DNA from: an uncultured Caulobacteraceae bacterium
GTDB taxonomy: Bacteria > Pseudomonadota > Alphaproteobacteria > Caulobacterales > Caulobacteraceae
DNA length: 10,864 bases
Assembly (NCBI GenBank): GCA_937910255.1
Contig: CALEOQ010000533.1
Span: forward strand, 1-10,864
Reading direction: 5' to 3'
Of the stretch, positions 7,029 through 10,864 are shown in pieces. Made by a program: the position numbers and the translations under genes. Position 1 is the stretch's first letter. Each line of letters opens with the position of its first letter. The notes under the pieces are model-generated. The model had not been told where the DNA came from. It did no database searches and was given only the letters and a program-made list of their open reading frames with translations.

Positions 7029-7060
7029 AAAACGGCGCGCCCCGGGGTGGGACGCGCCGT
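7029..7060 (-). terminator. Intrinsic terminator of the outer-membrane protein gene
   Basis: On the minus strand an 8-bp GC-rich stem (7053-7060 with 7032-7039) and a 13-base loop are followed by TTTT (complement of 7029-7032). It lies 33 bases after the stop of the beta-barrel gene, separating it from the downstream membrane-protein pair. Confidence 0.75.
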
Positions 7061-7092
7061 CGCTTCAGACCCAGGTCCTGGATCGAACGGGC

Positions 7093-7641
7093 TTAGAACT
7101 TGCGAACATAGCCCACGGCCCAGACATCGGCCGAACCGCCGTCATCCTGGAATTCCTGGCGGGTATAGTCCGCGCGGAAGCCGTTCTGGCCATCCAGGAA
7201 ATAGCGGCCGCCGACGCCGAAGTTCCAGCTTTCGCCATCAGCCTTGTTGCTGATGCCGGCGGCCGAGGCCTCGATCTCGGTGGTGCCGTAGCCCACGCGG
7301 GCGAACAGGTCGGCCTGCGGGTTGATCGGCAGGAAGCCGACGCCATAGATGGCGGCGCTGTGGTTCAGCTCCACATCGATCGGCGAGCCGCCGATGCTGA
7401 CCGGCGGGTTGTAGGTGTCGTCCTTCACGCCAAAGGCCAGCTCGCCTTCCACGCCCAGATACGGCGTCAGCTTGGCGCCGAGGCGGCCCTGGATGGCGCC
7501 CAGGTCGAAATCGTCGGCGTCGGCATGGGCGTAACCCACCGAGCCGTAAATTTCCGGGGCCGACATGGACTGGGCCTGCACGGCAGCAGGGGCGGCGGCC
7601 AGGATGGCGACAGTGGCGACGGCCGTCATGAGAGACTTCAT
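7093..7641 (-). CDS. Outer-membrane beta-barrel protein (OmpA/OMP_b-brl-like porin family)
   Basis: A 182-aa secreted protein. A Sec signal peptide (residues 1-23: Lys2, a hydrophobic Ala-rich core, VQA before the likely cut) gives a mature chain of about 159 residues. The rest alternates polar and hydrophobic residues in strands separated by Gly/Asp turns (YGSVGYAHADADDFDLGAIQ, LGAKLTPYLGVEGELAFGV, FGVGGRYFLD, FRADYTRQEF), consistent with a small 8-stranded barrel. It ends in WAVGYVRKF, with the C-terminal Phe recognised by the BAM machinery. No peptidoglycan-binding OmpA domain follows, so it is the barrel only. The ATG at 7641 has GGAG (complement of 7650-7653) 8 bases upstream. Monocistronic, with its own terminator. 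The role is probably structural or stress-related in the envelope; no substrate can be inferred. Confidence 0.88.
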   Translation of the reverse strand: MKSLMTAVATVAILAAAPAAVQAQSMSAPEIYGSVGYAHADADDFDLGAIQGRLGAKLTPYLGVEGELAFGVKDDTYNPPVSIGGSPIDVELNHSAAIYGVGFLPINPQADLFARVGYGTTEIEASAAGISNKADGESWNFGVGGRYFLDGQNGFRADYTRQEFQDDGGSADVWAVGYVRKF

Positions 7642-7847
7642 GCTAGGTACTCCGAACTTGGTGACACGCTCCCCCGAGCGAGGTCTTCATCGTCGCCAAT
7701 CGGGGCGGATTCCTGTCCGTCCGCGGACCTTTGCAGGGCAGCCACAGGGTGTGACGAAAGAGCCACATCGCCCCCTGCCCGTTTTTGGCCCAGGCCGTGG
7801 TATCTAACCGGCCAAGCCCGGAAGAGGCTGTCTTCGGAGAAGCGATC
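7642..7847. promoter_or_regulatory. Divergent promoter region (beta-barrel / KAS III)
   Basis: These 206 bases separate the divergent starts at 7641 (minus) and 7848 (plus), so both promoters should lie here. I saw no clear -35/-10 pair. Small inverted repeats are present: a 5-bp stem with 4-base loop at 7667-7680 and a perfect 10-bp palindrome GTCCGCGGAC at 7719-7728. Both are short enough to be chance in GC-rich DNA. The KAS III ribosome site, GGAGA, is at 7836-7840. Confidence 0.5.
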
Positions 7848-8969
7848 TTGCGTAACGCCGTCATCGCCGCCACGGGGCTCTACACCCCGTCCAACACCCT
7901 CACCAACGCTGAGCTGGTGGAGACCTTCAACGCCTATGTGGAGCGCTTCAACGCCCGCAACGCCGAGGCCATCGCGGCTGGCGAAATTGCAGCCCTGACC
8001 CCGTCTTCAGAGGCCTTCATCGAGAAGGCTTCGGGCATCAAGTCCCGCTATGTGATGGACAAGTCCGGCCTGATCGATCCCGACGTCATGCGCCCGGTGA
8101 TCGCCGAGCGGCCCAACGAAGAAATCTCCATCCTGGCCGAGATCGCCGTGGCCGCGGCCCGTCAGGCCCTGGAGACCTGGGGCAAGCCGGCCAGCGAGAT
8201 CGGCGCTGTAATCTGTGCGGCCTCCAACATGCAGCGGGCCTATCCGGCCATGGCGATCGAGGTGCAGCAGGCGCTGGGCATCGACGGCTTCGCCTTCGAC
8301 ATGAATGTCGCCTGCTCCTCGGCCACCTTCGGCATCAAGACCGCCGCCGACTATATCGCCACGGGGTCGGCCAAGGCGGTGCTGATGGTCAATCCGGAGA
8401 TCACGTCGGGGCATCTGAACTTCTGCGACCGCGACAGCCACTTCATCTTCGGGGACGTGGCCACCGCCGTGATCGTGGAGGCCGAGGACGATGCGACCCC
8501 GGGCCAGGGCTGGGACATCGTCGGCACGCGGCTGAAGACCGTCTTCTCCAACAATATCCGCAACAATTTCGGCTTCCTGAACCGCGCCGCGCCGGAGGGC
8601 GCCCAGGAGCGCGACAAGCTGTTCGTGCAGGAGGGCCGCAAGGTGTTCCGCGAGGTGGTGCCGATGGTCTCGGAGATGATCATCGATCACGCCAGCGGCC
8701 TGGGGCTCGATCCCACCGCGCTGAAGCGCCTGTGGCTGCACCAGGCCAATATCAACATGAACGACATGATCGGCCGCAAGGTGCTGGGCCGCGATCCCTC
8801 GCCGCAGGAGAATGTGATCATCCTGGACGAATACGCCAACACCTCGTCGGCCGGTTCGATCATCGCCTTCCACAAGGCCAATGACGGATTCGACGCCGGC
8901 GAGATGGGGCTGATCTGTTCGTTCGGCGCTGGCTATTCGGCCGGGACCGTCTTCGTCCGCAAGCGCTGA
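7848..8969 (+). CDS. fabH: 3-oxoacyl-ACP synthase III, long-form (FabH family)
   Basis: A 373-aa thiolase-fold condensing enzyme that joins an acyl-CoA starter to malonyl-ACP. The catalytic triad is intact: Cys156 in MNVACSSATFG, His298 in LWLHQANINMND and Asn331 in EYANTSSAGS. It is about 50 residues longer than classical FabH, with an extra N-terminal segment (about 25-95, FNAYVERFNARNAEAIAAGE and IEKASGIKSRYVMDKSG). From memory this is shared with the Pseudomonas PA3286-type KAS III that diverts medium-chain acyl-CoA from beta-oxidation into fatty acid synthesis. A shunt role rather than de novo initiation is therefore possible, and no plsX or acpP is adjacent. The TTG start at 7848 is chosen for GGAGA 7 bases upstream and for homology beginning at LRNAVIAATGLYTP; another in-frame TTG at 7785 is less likely. 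Probably cytoplasmic and monocistronic. Confidence 0.88.
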   Translation: MRNAVIAATGLYTPSNTLTNAELVETFNAYVERFNARNAEAIAAGEIAALTPSSEAFIEKASGIKSRYVMDKSGLIDPDVMRPVIAERPNEEISILAEIAVAAARQALETWGKPASEIGAVICAASNMQRAYPAMAIEVQQALGIDGFAFDMNVACSSATFGIKTAADYIATGSAKAVLMVNPEITSGHLNFCDRDSHFIFGDVATAVIVEAEDDATPGQGWDIVGTRLKTVFSNNIRNNFGFLNRAAPEGAQERDKLFVQEGRKVFREVVPMVSEMIIDHASGLGLDPTALKRLWLHQANINMNDMIGRKVLGRDPSPQENVIILDEYANTSSAGSIIAFHKANDGFDAGEMGLICSFGAGYSAGTVFVRKR

Positions 8970-8993
8970 CGCCAACCGCCAGCCTGGAAGAGA

Positions 8994-9031
8994 AAAGGCC
9001 CCGCCGGCTGATCCGGCGGGGCCTCTTTTTG
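8994..9031. terminator. Bidirectional intrinsic terminator
   Basis: A perfect 12-bp GC-rich stem (8996-9007 with 9013-9024) and 5-base loop are flanked by CTTTTT on the plus side and by AAAA (TTTT on the minus strand) on the other. It lies between the stop codons of the convergent KAS III and PPDK genes and should terminate both. Confidence 0.93.
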
Positions 9032-9033
9032 GT

Positions 9034-10700
9034 TTAGCGATCCTTCTCGCGTTCGCCGATGGCCGATTGGGCCGCCGCCAGCCGGGCGATCGGCACGCGG
9101 TAGGGCGAGCAGCTCACATAGTCGAGGCCGACCCGTTCGCAGAAGTCGATGGAGGCCGGGTCGCCGCCATGCTCGCCGCAGATGCCGAGCTTGATCTCCG
9201 GCCGCTGGGCGCGGCCCCGCTCGGTGGCGATGCGGATCAGGTCGCCGACGCCTTCCTGGTCGAGGCTGACGAAGGGGTCCTTCTCGAAGATGCCCTTGTC
9301 CATATAGGCCGCCAGGAAGCGCCCTGAGTCATCGCGGCTGATGCCGAAGGTGGTCTGGGTCAGGTCGTTGGTGCCGAAGGAGAAGAACTCGGCGTTCTCC
9401 GCCAGGTCGGCGGCCCGGATCGCCGCCCGGGGCAGCTCGACCATGGTGCCCACCAGATAGGGGAAGTCGAGCTTGCGCTCGGCCAGCACCTGCTTGGCCA
9501 CCCGGTCGGTGAGCAGGCGCAGGAACTTCATCTCCTCGCCCTTGGCCACCAGGGGATGCATGATCTCCGGGCACGGCGGGGTCTTGCCGCTCTCGGCGAT
9601 CTCGCAGGCGGCCTCGAAGATGGCCCGGACCTGCATCTCGTAGATTTCCGGATAGGAGACGCCCAGGCGGCAGCCGCGATGGCCGAGCATCGGGTTGGTC
9701 TCGTGCAGTTCCTTGACCCGGCGCTCCAGGGCCGAAAGCTCCAGGCCCGACGACTGGGCCAGGGCCTTCAGGTCCTCCTCGGTGTGGGGCAGGAACTCGT
9801 GCAGCGGCGGGTCGAGCAGCCGGATGGTGACCGGCAGGCCCTCCATGATGGTGAACAGCTCGACGAAGTCGGCGCGCTGCATGGGCAGGATCTTGGCCAG
9901 GGCCGTGCGGCGGCCCTTTTCATCGTCGGCCAGGATCATCTCGCGCACGGCGGCGATGCGGTCCTCTTCGAAGAACATGTGCTCGGTGCGGCAGAGACCG
10001 ATGCCCTCGGCGCCGAACTGACGGGCGGTGCGGGCGTCCAGCGGGGTCTCGGCGTTGGCGCGCACCTTCAGGCGGCGAAGGCCGTCGGCCCACACCATCA
10101 GGGTGGCGAAGTCGCCGGTCAGCTCAGGCTCGATCATCTTCACCGCGCCAGCCAGAACCTCGCCGGTGGAGCCATCGACGGTGATCACGTCGCCGGCCTT
10201 GAAGATGCGACCGCGGACGCGGAATTCGCCGGCCTTGGGATGGATCTGCACCTCGCCGGCGCCGGAGACGCACGGACGGCCCATGCCGCGGGCGACCACG
10301 GCGGCGTGGCTGGTCATGCCGCCGCGGGCGGTCAGGATCGCCTTGGCCGCATGCATGCCGTGGATGTCTTCGGGGCTGGTCTCGTCACGCACCAGGATCA
10401 CCGCCTCGTGGATGGCGGCCAGGCGCTCAGCCTCGTCGGCGTCGAAGACGGTCTTGCCGGTGGCCGCGCCGGGCGAGGCCGGCAGGCCCTGGGCGATGAC
10501 GTCCCGCTCGCTGGAGGGATCGATGGTCGGGTGCAGCAGCTGGTCCAGCGAGGCCGGTTCGACCCGCATGATCGCCTCTTCGTGGGTCAGCACGCCCTGG
10601 GCGGCCAGGTCCACGGCGATCTTCAAGGCCGCCTTGGCGGTCCGCTTGCCGTTGCGGGTCTGCAGCATATAGAGCCGGCCCTGCTCGACCGTGAACTCGA
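9034..10700 (-). CDS. ppdK: Pyruvate phosphate dikinase, C-terminal two thirds (5' end lost)
   Basis: This enzyme interconverts pyruvate + ATP + Pi and phosphoenolpyruvate + AMP + PPi, linking glycolysis and gluconeogenesis. About 555 residues remain of a protein normally near 880-900, so most of the ATP-grasp domain is missing. Present are the end of that domain (EFTVEQGRLYMLQTRNGKRTA), the swivelling phosphohistidine domain with the catalytic His in GGMTSHAAVVARGMGRPC (codon 10306-10308), and the PEP/pyruvate TIM barrel. In the barrel are GIGLCRTEHMFF, FGTNDLTQTTFG and the catalytic Cys in GICGEHGGDP (codon 9178-9180). The stop is TAA at 9034-9036. Truncation is technical: family sequence runs to base 10700, and adapter begins at 10701, replacing the expected D-I before EFT. 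The open frame continuing to 10827 is an artefact and must not be translated as N-terminus. Confidence 0.95.
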
Positions 10701-10758
10701 AGATCGGAAGAGCGTCCTGTAGGGAAAGAGCGTAGATCTCGGTGGTCGCCGTATCATT
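10701..10758. other. Illumina adapter read-through (not genomic)
   Basis: The 58 bases begin with AGATCGGAAGAGC and continue through GATCTCGGTGGTCGCCGTATCATT-type sequence. They match the reverse complement of the Illumina TruSeq universal adapter as I know it except at 10717 and 10731. On the minus strand they translate to NDTATTEIY and ALSLQDALPI, a familiar contaminant peptide in protein databases. This marks the end of the true insert. Confidence 0.97.
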
Positions 10759-10771
10759 AAAAAAAAAAAAA
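10759..10771. repeat. Run of 13 A's after the adapter (sequencing artefact)
   Basis: The homopolymer starts exactly where the adapter ends. This is what a read shows when it runs off the end of the template on four-colour chemistry; it is not a biological poly(A) tract. Confidence 0.9.
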
Positions 10772-10864
10772 GAGAATATTATCCTGACTCGTGCTCTTGC
10801 CCAACTGTCACTATATGCGTCTCTCAATACCTCGTCCCACCCATGCGCCCTCCTCCCTCGCTCC
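10772..10864. other. Non-genomic tail
   Basis: Ninety-three bases follow the adapter and A-run, with base composition unlike the rest of the window (more A/T, then a C/T-rich end). No coding pattern, repeat or recognisable element is seen. It is most likely low-quality base calls beyond the end of the fragment. Confidence 0.85.

Noticed and set aside
6973..7030. TTG starts at 7026 and 7030 for longer versions of the minus-strand proteins
   Set aside because: They overlap the terminator of the beta-barrel gene and lack ribosome sites, while GTG 6972 has a GGGGAGGA site at good spacing; the frame reached from 7030 is only an upstream extension of the hydroxylase through an overlapping gene.
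7785..7806. Possible promoter (TTGGCC ... TATCTA) upstream of the KAS III gene
   Set aside because: Spacing between the two boxes is only 10 bases, too short for a sigma-70-type promoter, and no sigma-54 TGGC/GC pair fits.
6655..7998. 447-aa plus-strand open frame
   Set aside because: It crosses a minus-strand membrane protein, a terminator and a minus-strand beta-barrel gene, then runs out of frame into the KAS III gene; no domain is visible.
8007..8975. 322-aa minus-strand open frame opposite the KAS III gene
   Set aside because: Antisense shadow; the plus-strand frame has the Cys-His-Asn triad and family length.
9556..10722. 388-aa plus-strand open frame opposite PPDK
   Set aside because: Antisense shadow rich in Gly/His/Leu/Asp that ends in adapter sequence (DRKSVL), a typical artefact ending.
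10701..10827. Apparent novel N-terminal extension of PPDK containing a poly-Phe stretch
   Set aside because: The residues come from the adapter, the A-run (read as poly-Phe) and noise, not from genomic DNA.

Overview
This is a high-GC, gene-dense stretch of bacterial chromosome. Codon use, gene types and spacing suggest an alphaproteobacterium, most likely Caulobacteraceae (Caulobacter, Phenylobacterium or Brevundimonas type). That placement is my inference from the protein sequences; no rRNA or other marker gene is present. The window looks like a sequencing contig rather than a finished genome, because its last 164 bases are not genomic. They begin with Illumina adapter read-through, followed by 13 A's and apparently meaningless sequence.

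Layout, left to right. (1) The C-terminal end of a probable TPR/glycosyltransferase-type protein (1-228). (2) A MoxR-family AAA+ ATPase (376-1248) and a predicted lipoprotein of unknown function (1358-2164), both on +. (3) A minus-strand pair: a tandem universal stress protein (2579-3391) and, 13 bases downstream, a small acidic conserved protein (2194-2565). (4) Divergent from it, a tightly packed + operon (3506-5688): HD-domain phosphohydrolase, CX5R tyrosine-phosphatase-like protein, and an NrtR-type regulator with a degenerate Nudix domain and a winged helix. (5) A minus-strand pair: a 129-aa single-pass membrane protein (6583-6972) overlapping by 4 bases an alkylglycerol-monooxygenase-like fatty acid hydroxylase/sterol desaturase (5624-6586). 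The hydroxylase gene runs 65 bases into the end of the NrtR-type gene. (6) A small outer-membrane beta-barrel protein on minus (7093-7641). (7) A long-form 3-oxoacyl-ACP synthase III on + (7848-8969). (8) The C-terminal two thirds of pyruvate phosphate dikinase on minus (9034-10700), cut off by the adapter.

Functional themes. The HD/phosphatase/NrtR-type operon is the most interesting unit: two predicted phosphohydrolases are translationally linked to a regulator whose relatives sense NAD-related metabolites, and an imperfect palindrome lies in the divergent promoter region. The hydroxylase pair, the beta-barrel and the KAS III touch lipid and envelope biology, but each is its own transcription unit. 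Several gene ends carry GC-rich hairpins; the one between the KAS III and PPDK genes is a clear bidirectional terminator. No tRNA, rRNA, CRISPR array, insertion sequence or prophage gene was seen, and no gene-free stretch exceeds 300 bases.
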